A stretch of 27,807 nt of DNA from Ophioceras dolichostomum (GCA_003049485.1 PYST01000445.1:1-27807); one strand, 5' to 3'; numbered from the stretch's first letter, positions 11,836 to 23,192 are shown. The notes: generated by a model not told the origin, from the letters alone. Program-made: numbers and translations.

Positions 11836-11871
11836 TGGCAGTGGCAGTCGTAGTCGTAGTCGTAGTGGCAG
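11836..11871. repeat. GGCAGT/CGTAGT hexamer tract
   Basis: Tandem hexamers: GGCAGT twice, CGTAGT-like units three times, then GGCAGT again. Non-coding context. Confidence 0.75.
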
Positions 11872-12506
11872 TTGGTCGTAGGATTCAAAATATCCGTAAT
11901 AGTGTAGCGATCGAATAGAGGGTAACAGTAGCAGCCGAACGGCGTATAGAATAAGGGGCAATTAAGAAATTAAAAAAAGGGAAGCCTCACACAACGAGCG
12001 GCGGCGATTTGTCGTGAAAGCTTTGCCTTAGCGAAAACGGCACGCAAATGGAAAGAAAATAATAACGAGCGGAGAGAGCGATCGACTGCGATTCACCAAC
12101 AACCCAACGTGCTCCCTTTCGAGGCAGACAGGAAGTCGAGAGGATGAATGAAGGGGAGGAAAGAAAGGGATCCCTCCTCTCTCCGTCAGAGACACGAGGA
12201 AAAAAAGAGAGCTGAGCTCCAGTCGCCTCCTTTTTTTCGCGTCCAGAGTTCCGGACGCTGTTCGCACGTTGTGTCGCCCATGTCCCCACCTTTTCTCATT
12301 TTTCCCTCTGATGAGAACACCCTCCAAGCGGGCGGGCAATTATTATGGACAATGCTGCAATGACCCGAGTGAAGCATGCCTGTTCCGCAAGCATGGATAG
12401 TAATAGCGGGAGTCTTCATGTTCGTATGTAAAAATAAAGACAGCCTCCCGCACTCCAGACCCCCCCTTTCCCGAGTCCATTCCCAGTGGCCAAGCGGCCA
12501 TCTCAA

Positions 12507-12536
12507 TCTCTCCTCGCTCGGGTCGGCGAGGAGAGA
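12507..12536. repeat. Perfect 11-bp hairpin (TCTCTCCTCGC / GCGAGGAGAGA)
   Basis: The arms at 12507-12517 and 12526-12536 are exact reverse complements around an 8-nt loop TCGGGTCG. Outside them, GCGG (12494-12497) can pair with CCGC (12537-12540) across an asymmetric bulge. It lies in gene-free DNA about 2.1 kb upstream of the chitin synthase start. No tRNA B box is present despite an A-box-like TGGCCAAGCGG next to it. Confidence 0.75.
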
Positions 12537-14777
12537 CCGCATCATCAAGCTTAATTTTTCTTCTTTTTTTCTTTCGTCGTTGCCTTCCTGATTACCGGCC
12601 AAACTGCCGTACCAGATCGAAAATCCCATCTGTCCTTCCTTGCCGCTTGTTTGTGCGTTGAGATTGCAAGGATGACACTGATGAGAATCTGAAGGACGAA
12701 AAGAAGCTGGGGGATGTGATCTGTAGCGCCGTCCTCCCGCACTGTGCCAAAGTTGCCTCCCCGTACCGCCCGGTGATGCGAGCGATTGGCAGATGGAAGG
12801 GTGGTGTGTGTGGCGGCCTGGCAGCTGAGAAGTCAGATTGACCAGGGGCCGGCTGGGCTCGGCTGGCTCGCCGGCTCTGACACTCTGACATCACCAGCCC
12901 TTTGGTACAACATCGTGTTCCAAACCTTGCCAACCACACCAAAGTACAAACATTAAACCTCCCATCCCGCCACACGAGGCTGTGATCGACCAGACTGGAT
13001 CGTTCTAGGTTTGCGTTCGTGAATAAATTGGTCTTGGAATTCCGTCAGCTGGTCGGTTGCACCGTGACGTAGCAAGGCAGCCGCTTCCCATCCCGGGCCG
13101 GACCTGACAGGAGAAGCCCCATTATTCGTGTAAGTTTACGGGCATATGCGTTGTGTCAAGTGTTTTTGGTTGATTGAGTTGCGCAAAGGGCAAGACATCG
13201 TGTCCGACCCGGGGAACACCTCCCCGACGAGGCTGCGGTTTCTCGCTCACAGTGCCCACATTACAAGACCACGGGGTAATGTGTGTCAACTCTATTTCAT
13301 CCTACCGGTTCTTGCCGTCTCCCGTTCGTTGGTCTGTCCGTCAATCATCATCATCGTCATCATCATCAGGACGCCCCATAGAAGGCAACTCCCGGCATGG
13401 ACCCTTTTAGCCGCTGCCATGTTTTGAGACGAACATCGACCACTCTAGACCTCCCTCCCGATTTTCTCCCTTCCTTGCCTGCCGAGCCCGGGATGCCTGG
13501 GCCACCTTATTCTCTAATCGGCGCGCAGTTCCAAGAAAGACAAGAAGGGTCACCCCCAGATCCGTTTCATGGCATAAGAGCCTAATCCGCTTTCTCCTGG
13601 AATATCCCGTGTCGATGGCCTCGGCCTGGGTAGACGTCTGTTTGCTTGGTCGTTGTCAATGAAGACCATATGAACCGTCAGATAACGCGCGGAATTCCTG
13701 GCGCTCAGATCTCCCGATCAGCTTGCGGCGGTGATGTGTGCTCGTCGTCCGTTCCTGGACTTCTGGAAGACCATTCAACCTTATTCCTTTCCTTCCCCAA
13801 GTCTGGCTCGAAGCTTGCTGATGTGACCGTCCCATGTTTGAGGCGGCGATCTCTGGCGTTGGGATGTCGGTATCTTCAGACCAAGCTCAGGCGATGGACC
13901 GGGTCCTGAGGCAACTCCCGAGAGTCAACCCCATCCTGTGTAGTCCGTATCCATCATCCCGAGGAGAATCTCGTCTGGTCATTTTCATCTTCAGATGGCT
14001 CCTGCAGATATGGAAGCACGAGTCGTGTTTGATCTCGCCGGTGTTCTATGTAGTAGATCTTCGTAGACGACTCCTCCCCTCCTTCCCCTGCCCCTCCCCT
14101 GAGTTTCAACGGCTTCTGGCAGGTGTCCAAGTAAACTGAACTTGATCCTATATCTCAACAACAAACCAGGTACCGCCTAGGGGAAAGGATACAGGATAAC
14201 CGTCTCCTGGTTGTTCATACCCCTCGGGTTAAGAAGACGGCCCACATGCTGGGCTCCCGGAACATCGTCGAATAGGTTTCACGACGGTGTATTCCGTAGA
14301 ATGGACGTTCACTAGCGGTTCTCGATGTCTAATCTTCGCTTCGTATGTGCGGAAACGGCGAGTCGCCTCACTAATAACCAGCACGTTTCTTTCCCGCTCG
14401 CTGGACATGTGGCTTTCCCCAACCAGATCTTGCCATACCGATCTGCAGCCCCTCGACCCGTTTTTTTGGCTCGTTTGTCCGATGTCATGGGATCGGTGAT
14501 GAGTCCTGTGGATGGGAAATGGAAATGGGCAGAGGGAGAGAAAAGAGCAAAACCTGGGATGCGGCCAAGAAAGTTCAATACGAGAAATTGGAAAGCGGCG
14601 CTAGCCCCGAATCTCCTGGCGTCAGAAGATGAGCGGTTCCCTGACCGGGCAATGGAAGTACATTGGACAGAAAGGTACTTCGACCCTCCTTCCCAGACTC
14701 AGAGAGCCGCTAGTCGTCTCGTGCAAGAAGACAGCTCTGGTACCCATTCATTTGGATCCCGTTGGAATTTGCGCCCT

Positions 14778-14814
14778 CCTTTTTTCTTCTTTTTTTTTTT
14801 CTTCTTTTTTCTCT
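14778..14814. repeat. Long uninterrupted pyrimidine tract
   Basis: 37 consecutive C/T bases on the + strand, mostly T with CTTC punctuation, in non-coding DNA. Confidence 0.8.
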
Positions 14815-14999
14815 AAACCACTTTTGTGATCAACCAGGGGAAGCGTCACCGCTCTCGCTCGCTGGCACAAGGGATTTTTCAGCTGTGTGGGGTCGATGGC
14901 CCGCCATTGACGAAATTGAATGCTTGTCTCGGCTCCCGCCACGAACCAGAAGCCACGAAGAGAATTCGGACGGGGTCTGTTTCCCTCTCATTTCCATTG

Positions 15000-17900
15000 G
15001 ACCTTTTCCTGTTTCTGGGGGAGCCTCGCTTGCCTGTCAAAAATCAACCTGAGTTGTGTGAGCTGGCGCTGCAGAGCTGCAGGAGGACCTCTTTTTGCGG
15101 GGGTTAGGGGGGGTGCCCTCTTTCGGCGGCCTTCTCGGAGGCGGCGGAAGGAGCAAGCAATGGGAGGGTAACCAACAACACCAGGCCGTTATTTTGGACA
15201 TGAAAACGCCTCACAAGGAGGAATTTTCTTGAGACACGTGCCGCTTCTTTGATGGATCTGTCGTTGCGGCCTCAATAAAATTCTATCCTGGGGCACCGCT
15301 TCTCAGAAGGCTGATGGGAGTCCCAGCCGTGGCTGACTGGCTGGCTAGCTGGCTTGCTCTCGGTCAGATCATCAAAAGCCTTCGCAAGAATTTGTCCGGC
15401 GTAGGTTATTAGCCACAGGTTCCGGCGACCAACATGCAGGCAGGCAGGCGTGCGTGCCTTCTGTCCTGATCCGTCCTGCCGTCTTACCCAGTTTGGTCAA
15501 TGAGGTGACATTTTGGAAAACGGGAGTTAAAATACCTCATCTCGCTGCACGGCGCACAGCGCACGCCATGCAGCCTTGTTGGTATTGTCTCCCCCGATCG
15601 ACCCCGCAGCAAGAAAAGGGGCTGATCTTGCACTCAACGTTCAACGTTTCCTCCATGTCACCATCGTGCATCGCCGACCGGGCGGTTGGCAGGGGGCCAC
15701 CAAAAGCAAACCCCGATACAATCGATGTCGTACACAGAGGAAGAAGCTCTGTTGAAATAACACTGTAAAAAGCACGAACAGTTCTGTACGGATACGGACG
15801 GCTTGCAGCAAAAACGTCTGTGGGTGACGGGTGGTCAACGTGCTTGATGCTACCGTGACAAAGCGACGAGATTTTCGTGACCAAACGGTCGCCTGTCTTT
15901 CGCTAGGTCTTGGCCTAATTTTGAGCCCTGGAGAAGCTGCCAATTCCTACCAAGGTCGGCGCCAAGTTTCTTGAAGCTCGAGAAAGCGGAAGCCTGTCAC
16001 CATCCCCCCCTTTTTTTCCCTTTCTTAGGTGATTTTCTGGAGTCCAACTTCGTACTGCACATCAGAAACGTAAGATGTCTCCCAGGGCAAAACGTCCTCG
16101 GCGAAGGCCGTAGCTTGAAAGGGCTCGCAGTTCGATAGGTACCTACCTACCTCAGGCAACGAACTGGGAGTAATCGTAAAATCGACAAGTTGAAGTTCCT
16201 GCTCGAGCAGACGGCAGCAACAAAAACCGAAAGCGACGGTGTTGGTTGGATGATCGGGAGCGAGGAACAAGAGGGCCGCTCCTTGGGCAGACCCGCAAAG
16301 CTTGGCCTGTTGTCCTTTTGCTCTTTGCCGTTCTCGGGATGATATATTTGAAGCTGACTTGTGGGGGGTTACTCTAGCGTTATGAACGTGGAGCGAGCAA
16401 TCCAAACTGGAAAACTCTGCGCCTTGTTCCTGCTTCTTGATGCTTCGTGGTTCTGGAATTAGCGGTGGACTGGTGGTATTGGTGCTCGCGCGAAGCATGC
16501 CGGAGTTGTTTCTTTCATTTCACCCGTTCAGTTATTCGGTGAATCCAGAGCCTCAGCTCTAGCTGCAGGGATGGGGCCAGCTCATCGGCTGATGAATCTG
16601 GATCTCACATATTCCATCCATAGTTCCACGCTGAACAAAGGACATGCTTTAGTTCTGCATCACCAGCAGCCACGCTACGCCAACTTCAGAACCTGCCTGG
16701 CCTCATTCCCATCAATGCTCGGCCTGCTGGCCGTCATCACCCGCCTCGGATCTGCACTGCGCCCTGCGTAGTCAGACCTCGATATTACTTCGTGCTGCCA
16801 TTCGCATTTGTCGGAACACGATATCAAGCAGTAGCCACATTGTAGACACACGACCTCCACCATTGGCGTGAACAATTCTAGACGGAACCATCTCGGAACT
16901 CGGCCGAATTGTGCACATCTGTCCGGCAGTCTCTGAAGTGAGTGGTGTTGTGATGGGTTCCTGGTCCGCGAAGGCAATGAATAAGAGGTAGTAGCTGCTA
17001 GCGTCCACCAGACCACGAGTACCGCTACATTAGTGGTACTTGAGGCGGTCCATCGAGTCGAGCTTGGCGCTTTCAGGCCACGGCCTGATGTTATTTTGTT
17101 ATTTAGCACACCGTCTCTGTACGGGCTAGTGTCAGCCACACACAGGTGACGTGCTCATCAACGGGCTTTCGGGCTTTCGCAACCAGTGTCTTGCAGTCAG
17201 TCCATCCGCCATTGTGCGTGTTCACTGTTGCTCTCCAGTCAACACGATCGTCGTCGTGGGGCAGCAAGTTTTTCTTTTCTGTCTTTGAAGCCCGCTCTTG
17301 TTGTGAGTCGCTTGCGTGCTTCGCTCGTTTGCGGAATTTTCCTCGTTCGCTGGTCTCTGCCACACCTTCCACCAGCTCCTCCTCGCGATTCGAATCGGTC
17401 ATTGTGCATCAAGTCGCCGCCTGCCCAGGCACATCCAGTCCTATCTGTGTTGGTACTGCACGTCACCTCACTGAAAACCAGCAAACCGCGTCACAGATAC
17501 ACACAGTCAGAGCAAAACCTCGTGAGTCTAACTCAAAAAATTCTTTTATCCTTTTCTTGTTTTTGGTCTTTTTGTTTGTTTTCTGGAGTATCGCCCTCCA
17601 TTTCCAGCATGGTGCCGTCATATGTCATATGACGAGCAACAAGCTAAGGAGGGGAGGGCGGTTAATATACCAACCCAGCCGAGCACGATCCGCCAAGGAA
17701 TAATGTCGTCTCTCAACGACCGTGATGGAGCCGGAGGTGGGCGGCGAGACAAGTCGCACTGACGATGAGGCGCGTCGTCTAGACGGATCGAAAGAGATGT
17801 CACTGGCCATGCCCTTCCTTGCCTTCTTTGCCTTGTTTGCCGTGGATTGTCAGGGCAAGCTTGTAGTCAGTCTCCAAGTCCGACTCACCGGGACCCTGAC

Positions 17901-18520
17901 CTGACATGGCCAGTGCCTTCAGGCAAGCAAGCAGCCCAACTCCATCCAAACAAGGCCCTCTGACGTGGTCGCTGAATTTTGCTGATGCGCGCGCTTGGGT
18001 TTCGTCCTAACTTGGAGGAGCTCTGGGATTATGGCTTGGGAAACTGCATGCTTGGGAAGGAAGCAGTTCGTTCAAGCAGCGTGCTGCCTGTCTCGGGCTC
18101 TTTGATTCCTCTTATTACATAACATGCCGTTATTTGGTTGTCATGCTGGCCGGAGGGTTCTCGGTGCTGTGCTGTTCGTATCTGCTGCAAGTTGCTGTGT
18201 GGATGGGCGGCGTGGGTCAGCACGGTACAGTCCTTGTGTTTTCCAGCGAGTCTGGTGCGTGCATACAGTGTACATTGCACAAAGCTGGGCGCCGAGTGCT
18301 GAGCAATTGGGGCGGACAGGCAGGCGGGCAGGCAGGCATGGTGGGCTGTGGGTGGGCACACCAGACTCAGGCGGGCAAGCCGGCAAGCAAGCACCAAACT
18401 TCGTACAGCAAGTAACAAGCAATGCTTGTGTCTCGCCTTTTCTCTTCTAACCGCACCTGTTATTCCGGGCCAACCAAGGATTCAAACGTTCCCGGTCTTC
18501 ATCTGCATACACCATTGAAT
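15000..18520. other. Right half of the gene-poor interval: no gene supported
   Basis: The longest frames (157 codons on minus at 16025-16498, 154 codons on minus at 16675-17139, 185 codons on plus at 17146-17703) show no domain, poor start contexts and chance-like composition. The AGGTACCTACCTACCT word at 16137-16152 and GGCAGGCGGGCAGG-type runs at about 18315-18380 are the only repeats noted. A multi-exon gene with short exons or a non-coding transcript cannot be excluded by eye. Confidence 0.5.
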
Positions 18521-18530
18521 ATCTTCCTTC

Positions 18531-18630
18531 TGTTCTTTTCTGGCTTTTTGGCTTTCCGCACTCTCGCTCACTCGCTCTTCTCCTTTTGCGCCTGCATTTC
18601 TCGTCTCCAACTTTTTTTCTTTCTCTTTTC
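18531..18630 (+). promoter_or_regulatory. Pyrimidine-rich core promoter region of the Sel1-repeat gene
   Basis: A strongly C/T-biased stretch on the coding strand, repeatedly reading TTCTTTTC/CTCTTC, about 800-890 nt before the ATG at 19422. CT blocks of this kind often sit just upstream of transcription starts in filamentous fungi, which would give this gene a leader of roughly 0.7-0.8 kb. A CTCACG hexamer repeat follows at 18632-18663. Confidence 0.35.
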
Positions 18631-18631
18631 C

Positions 18632-18663
18632 AAGCTCACGCTCACGCTCAAGCTCACGCTCAC
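18632..18663. repeat. (CTCACG)n hexamer repeat
   Basis: Five hexamer units reading GCTCAC/GCTCAA immediately after the CT-rich block, in the presumed promoter or leader of the Sel1-repeat gene. Confidence 0.75.
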
Positions 18664-18833
18664 AATCATCTTAATCAGCATCCCCAAATCCAATTTACCG
18701 CACTCGGTCGGCTCGCCATCGCTCCAGTCTCCGTGCTTCTTTCTTTTTGGCGCGTGAAACCGCCATCCTGCTAGCTCGAGTTGCTTCTCGCCCAAGCCGA
18801 CCCAAGCAGGCCGAACTTCCGACACTCGTTTAA

Positions 18834-19178
18834 TTGCTCCCTTGCGCCTCCAACGACAGCTTCCAGCCTCCAGCCGCCGCCAGCAGGAGTAGCCTCCTTC
18901 AATCCCCCATCGATCGTCCGAACGGCGGCGAAAGTGCCAGTCCCAAGCCTTCACCGGCAAGCGACACAAAGGCCGCGCCGGACGTCACCGCTTCGAAGCC
19001 CAGGCATCGGCAGTCCGTCGAAAGGGGTTATTCATTGGATTCATTGGCTGGCTGCAGGAACAAAGAGACCAATGCAGGCGACGAACACGCTGGCCCAATA
19101 GCCAATACCCTCCCCTCCCAAACACCCCGCAAGTCCGAAGTCGTAAGGCTCGGGCCTCTGCTAGAGTGCCAGGAGTAG
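18834..19178 (+). other. Upstream open reading frame or possible N-terminal exon of the Sel1-repeat gene
   Basis: A 114-codon Ser/Pro-rich frame (QSVERGYSLDSLAG in its middle) in the same frame as the ATG at 19422 and stopping 243 nt before it. Its composition resembles the disordered N-terminus of the downstream protein. A possible donor GTC|GTAAGG sits at 19143. The only frame-compatible acceptor I found (TAGAAG before 19371) is weak. It could equally be a chance frame in a long 5' UTR, where it would act as an uORF. Confidence 0.3.
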
Positions 19179-19221
19179 TAGCTGGCTGCACCGCAGGACC
19201 GCAGGACCTGTTGTGCTTCTC

Positions 19222-19263
19222 GCTGCTTCGTGCTGCTGTGTGCTGCTGCGTGCTGCTTCGTGC
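19222..19263. repeat. Direct repeat of GCTGCTTCGTGC in a CTG-rich leader
   Basis: Exact 12-bp copies at 19222-19233 and 19252-19263, separated by GTGCTGCTG-type units, in the presumed 5' UTR of the Sel1-repeat gene. Confidence 0.75.
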
Positions 19264-19421
19264 GTTTCCGCCCGACTACTGCGCGCTACAGCCCTCACCC
19301 GTCTGCACCAGGCTGCTGCACCAGGACGGTACCCAAATTTAGGGATCCGAGATTGGTGTCCCCCTAGAAGCCGGCTCATACTGCCTGCGCCAGGCTTCCC
19401 GGAGCCACCTCGACTAGTGCA

Positions 19422-21958
19422 ATGGCAACTGTAACAGCCTCTCCGCCGCCCACGGCCTCTTCTTCGAGCAGTCCAAATCGGCGCAAGCCTCTACCTCTGC
19501 ACGACCTACCTCAGATCTCGCAGCAGAGGCTCGACTGGAGTGAGAGCAGCAGCGGTGTCAAGCCATTACCCACATCCCCGCTCTCAGAATCTCCGCGGCT
19601 CCGGAATCCGCCAGTCTCGCCCGTCCGCGTGAACATCAAGCCTGACAACTGGGCCCAGCCGTCCAACGTGAGCGTCGAGCACACCCAGACATACCTTCCC
19701 AAGCTTCCCATCGATCGCGACTTGCCCAAGACTCCAGATGCGCCAACACCACCTCCCCACACTCCCATATTTGAGAAGGCCGCAAGGACAGGCACCATGA
19801 GCAGTTCCCCCGGCACAGGCGCGTCAGCAAACGCAACCGTGCGGACGGTCCCAGGTCCGTCCGCAGAGGCCTCGGACAGGCCATTGCCGAGTTTTCACAC
19901 CAATACCAATCCTCTCGGGCTCTCGGCCGCGGCGCCAGGAAGGGACGGGGCCGAGGTCCTGAGCCCAAAAAGCAAGATGCAGCAGAGCGCGGAATATCCA
20001 GAACCAGATGACATGAGCACGAGCGATGTGTTGCGCCGCGCCCATGACGAGAACAGAAATAGCCGCGAGACGGAGTCTTCGGTGAGCACAACGCAGCAGC
20101 AGGCCTCGACCGAGTCTTCGACAGCCACCAGTGCCAGCTCCGTCTCTGGCATTCTCGAGACGGCGGAATGTCAGGACTCTGGAGACGCCTCGCCGGAGAG
20201 CTCCATCATTGAGGAGGGTATCGGGCGCGCAGCTTCTGTACCACAGCTGCAGTATCACCACCAGCAGTTCCTCCCGCGCACATCGAGCGTACCGCAAGAC
20301 ATGGCGGCGGCAGATCCCAGGATAGCCTCTACGCCTGACTTGCTCGACAGCGCGGGTTCCATCAACCGGCACCTGACGCCGAACAGCTTCATGAGGCGAA
20401 GTTCGTTGCCGCGGCCGCAGTCGGCGTACTCGGCGTACTCGGACATGGGTCCTCGCGGCAGGTCACCCAATCTGTACCCCGGCAGTGGCTCCAACATGAG
20501 GGCACCTTCTGCGCACTCGCGCAAGTCGCCAGAGGTGCGGCCGTCTTCGTACGCAGACATGCTCAACGTCCCGTACCCGCAGCCGGCGCCGGCGCCCATC
20601 TCCTTCGACAATTCTCAGCTCCGGAACGCCGTTGGCACCAACGCATCGTTACTGAGCACACAGAAGACGTTGGAGATGTACCGACAGAACGTGAAGAAGA
20701 CCAACGACCTTTCGATCCAGTACTCCTTTGCGGTGTTTCTGATCTCGACGGCGCAAGAGATAGGGCTGGACAACGAAGAACCAAAGTCCCGCAGGAAAGG
20801 GAGCAGCCCCAAGGTTGGCCGAGACGGAGGCAGCAACAGTAGCAGCCCGTACATGGACGGCCCGGTATCGTCACCCCACGAACTGGTGCGCGAGGCCAAA
20901 AGCATTCTGCAGAAACTCTCAAGCGCAGGATACCCCTTCGCGCAGTACTACCTCGCCGACGGCTATGCCTCGGGTCTGTTTAGCAAAGGCAAAGAGGATT
21001 ACAACGCCGCGTTCCCGCTGTTCGTCCTGGCGGCCAAGCACGGACACGCCGAGTCGGCGTACCGGACCGGCCTCTGCTACGAGTTCGCCTGGGGCTGCCG
21101 CAAGGATCCGGCCAAGGCGGTGCAGTTCCTCCGCACGGCGGCGTCGAAGCGTCACCCGGGCGCTATGACCCGGCTGGGCAAGGCGTGTCTGTCGGGCGAC
21201 CTGGGCGAGAAGAGGTACCGCGAGGGCATCAAGTGGCTGAAGCTTGCCACCGAGGCGTCGGACACCATCTACAACGCGGCGCCGTACCACCTGGGTTGCC
21301 TGTACGAGACGGGCTACGGCGACGACGTCTTCCAGGACGAGAGCTACGCTGCCGAGCTGTTCACGCAGGCCGCCGATCTGGGCCACCCGGAGGCCAACTT
21401 CCGCATGGGCGACGCCTACGAGCATGGCCGCCTCAACTGCCCGCGGGATCCGGCGCTCAGCGTTCACTTCTACACTGGCGCCGCCGAGCGCGGTCACGCC
21501 GCTGCCATGATGGGTCTTTGCGCTTGGTACATGGTTGGGGCCGAGCCAATCCTGGAGAAGGACGAGGAGGAAGCCTACGAGTGGGCTCGCCGCTCAGCAG
21601 AACTCGGTAAGTTTTTTGGTTGCAGTTTCTGAGAGTCCTCCAGACACACACTCCTTTACAACGCGTGAAACTAATTTCTCTCTACTCCGCAGGCCACGTC
21701 AAGGCGCAGTACGCAGTCGGCTACTTCACCGAGATGGGCATAGGTTGCCGTCGCGACATCCTCGAGGCTAACGTCTGGTACGTCAAGGCGGCCGACGCCG
21801 GCGACGAGCGCGCCAAGCAGAGGCTAGCCGCCATACGCATCGCCATCAGCGGCGGCACACCGATGGAGGTCGCCCCTCCTAAGCACGGGTCCGGCCTAGG
21901 CGGTGCTAAGATCAACAAGAAGCCCGGGGAGAAGGACGATAACTGCGTCGTGATGTAA
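19422..21958 (+). CDS. Chitin synthase activator, SKT5/Chs4-type Sel1-repeat protein with CaaX box (816 aa, 2 exons)
   Basis: Join of 19422-21606 and 21693-21958; the 86-nt intron has donor GTAAGT and acceptor CCGCAG and restores AELGHVKAQYAVGYF. Residues 1-400 are Ser/Pro-rich and disordered (LPKLPIDRDLPKTP near 90). A conserved helix follows (NASLLSTQKTLEMYRQNVKKTNDL.. near 410). From about 502 to 765 come seven Sel1 (TPR-like) repeats, each with the AxxxLGxxYExG..AxxxFxxAAxxGH pattern. The tail is lysine-rich (KINKKPGEKDDN) and ends CVVM (813-816). The last residue Met predicts farnesylation. In yeast, Skt5/Chs4 has this architecture and a CaaX box, binds Chs3 and activates it at the bud neck; Neurospora and Aspergillus have several paralogues, so which one this is cannot be told here. 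The start has G at -3 and G at +4; a further upstream exon is possible. It is divergent from the class IV chitin synthase and convergent with the P450. Confidence 0.94.
21607..21692 (+). other. Spliceosomal intron of the Sel1-repeat gene
   Basis: 86-nt intron with donor GTAAGT after CTCG, acceptor CTACTCCGCAG, and a possible branch sequence ACTAAT about 20 nt before the acceptor. Removal restores the seventh Sel1 repeat and the CaaX terminus. Unspliced, the protein would end after FFGCSF. Confidence 0.93.
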
Positions 21959-22517
21959 GGGCATGCAGAGCTACATAACTGCATGGCTTCGAGAAACTGA
22001 GGGGAGGCTCAAACCCCGAAAGGAGCAATATATTCGACTACCTTTTTTTTCTTTTTCTTCTATAATTTCCCTTTTACACTTTCCTGTCAAGGGTTTGGAT
22101 GGAGTCTTGGGCATCAAAGGGGAGCTTCTACCTATACCGACCAAAGAAAAAAACAAGAAAAAAACAACACATGGAGGGAAGGACAGAAGAGCGACGAAAG
22201 TGGTTGGGAGGCAAACAGAACGAGGGGCAACGCGGCAAGGACACGAAACGGGAGTTCTAGCCAACCGTCAAGACGAGAGGAGAGCATTCTCAAGTCTGGT
22301 GACCACACTCGTCAAGTTTTGGAAACCGAGATACCCGGGACCCGACAAACAGACACGAGAGAGAGAAAGACTGGGACGGTGCACCCTCTTGTTTTGGATA
22401 CATCTGGGGCGTCTGGAGAGCTGAGGCGGCCTGTGGTTCGGTTTGACGGTTCGGTTTGGCGCGCGCACGACCTACCTCATCTTGGATACTCGCTCGCAGA
22501 TGAATAGGTAGTTTGTT

Positions 22518-22541
22518 GCCTGCACACCTGCCTGCACACCT
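22518..22541. repeat. Tandem 12-mer GCCTGCACACCT x2
   Basis: Two exact consecutive copies followed by a partial third (GCC). Intergenic. Confidence 0.85.
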
Positions 22542-23176
22542 GCCTCTATACAGCAGCTTTCGGTCCCCGCCGCTCGATCGTCTCTTTACGACTCCCTCTC
22601 TCTATCTCTCTTCTTCTTCTATCTCCAGCTCGCCCGACCGCTATCTATATCTCGCCTCCATCCTTCCTATCTTTTGTCGTTTCTCGGAACTGGATACCCG
22701 GCCGGTACTTTACCTACCACCGTATACCGTATAATGAAGAGGATGGATGATTTTTTGGAAACGTTTGTTGGGTACCACAACTGGAATCGGCTCGGTTCGG
22801 CTCATTCAGGAGAAGGATATCCCCATGTCGTTAGGTGTGTGTGGGCGGGTTGTTCTTACCATTTTAGTGCTTTTCGTCACTGCCACTACCTAAGGTACCT
22901 ACCCGGTACACCTCAGCCCTCCCTTCCTGTTCTGCCGTCGTCTGTCTGTCTTGCCTCGTTTCGTTTCTGCGTTGCTTGTTTCTTGTTTTTCTTTCCTGGT
23001 AGTTCTTAACTTGCATATGCATTGCCGCGTGGAGAAAATTTTCATTATATCAACTCAATCCCTCCTGTTCTTTCCCCAAACCCCGTTTGGTTACGGGTGT
23101 TTCCTTCGCTTTCGAAAAAAACAAACAAAAAAAACGAGGAGGAAAACACGACGCAAGCAAGGCCCCCGGAAACAAA

Positions 23177-23192
23177 ACACACACACACACAC
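23177..23192. repeat. (CA)n microsatellite
   Basis: About eight CA dinucleotides in a row in intergenic DNA. Confidence 0.85.

Larger units (their letters stand above)
10896..14999. other. Left half of the gene-poor interval: no gene supported
   Basis: Frames here are at most about 160 codons, overlap one another on several frames, and are rich in Ser/Arg/Phe as expected of chance frames. No recognisable domain and no convincing chain of donor and acceptor sites was found on either strand. Base composition is unremarkable, with no AT-rich RIP-like block. Structured elements are a GGCAGT/CGTAGT hexamer tract, a perfect hairpin at 12507-12536, a CAT/CAG-type run near 13345 and a pyrimidine tract at 14778-14814. 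The part nearest 10.9-11.3 kb is probably promoter of the chitin synthase gene. Confidence 0.55.

Noticed and set aside
14325..14816. 163-codon plus-strand frame ending in poly-Phe
   Set aside because: The terminal run is just the translated pyrimidine tract and the rest has no recognisable feature.
16025..16498. 157-codon minus-strand frame
   Set aside because: Weak start context, no domain, no hydrophobic or repeat pattern, and codon choice unlike the confident genes; probably chance.
16675..17139. 154-codon minus-strand frame with a Cys-rich CLQCGYCLISC segment
   Set aside because: The cysteines do not match a zinc-finger spacing repeated elsewhere in the frame and the rest is random-like; a second overlapping frame is equally open.
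17146..17703. 185-codon plus-strand frame with a hydrophobic stretch
   Set aside because: The hydrophobic part is a translated T-rich run; Ser/Arg/Cys-rich elsewhere, with no supporting signals.
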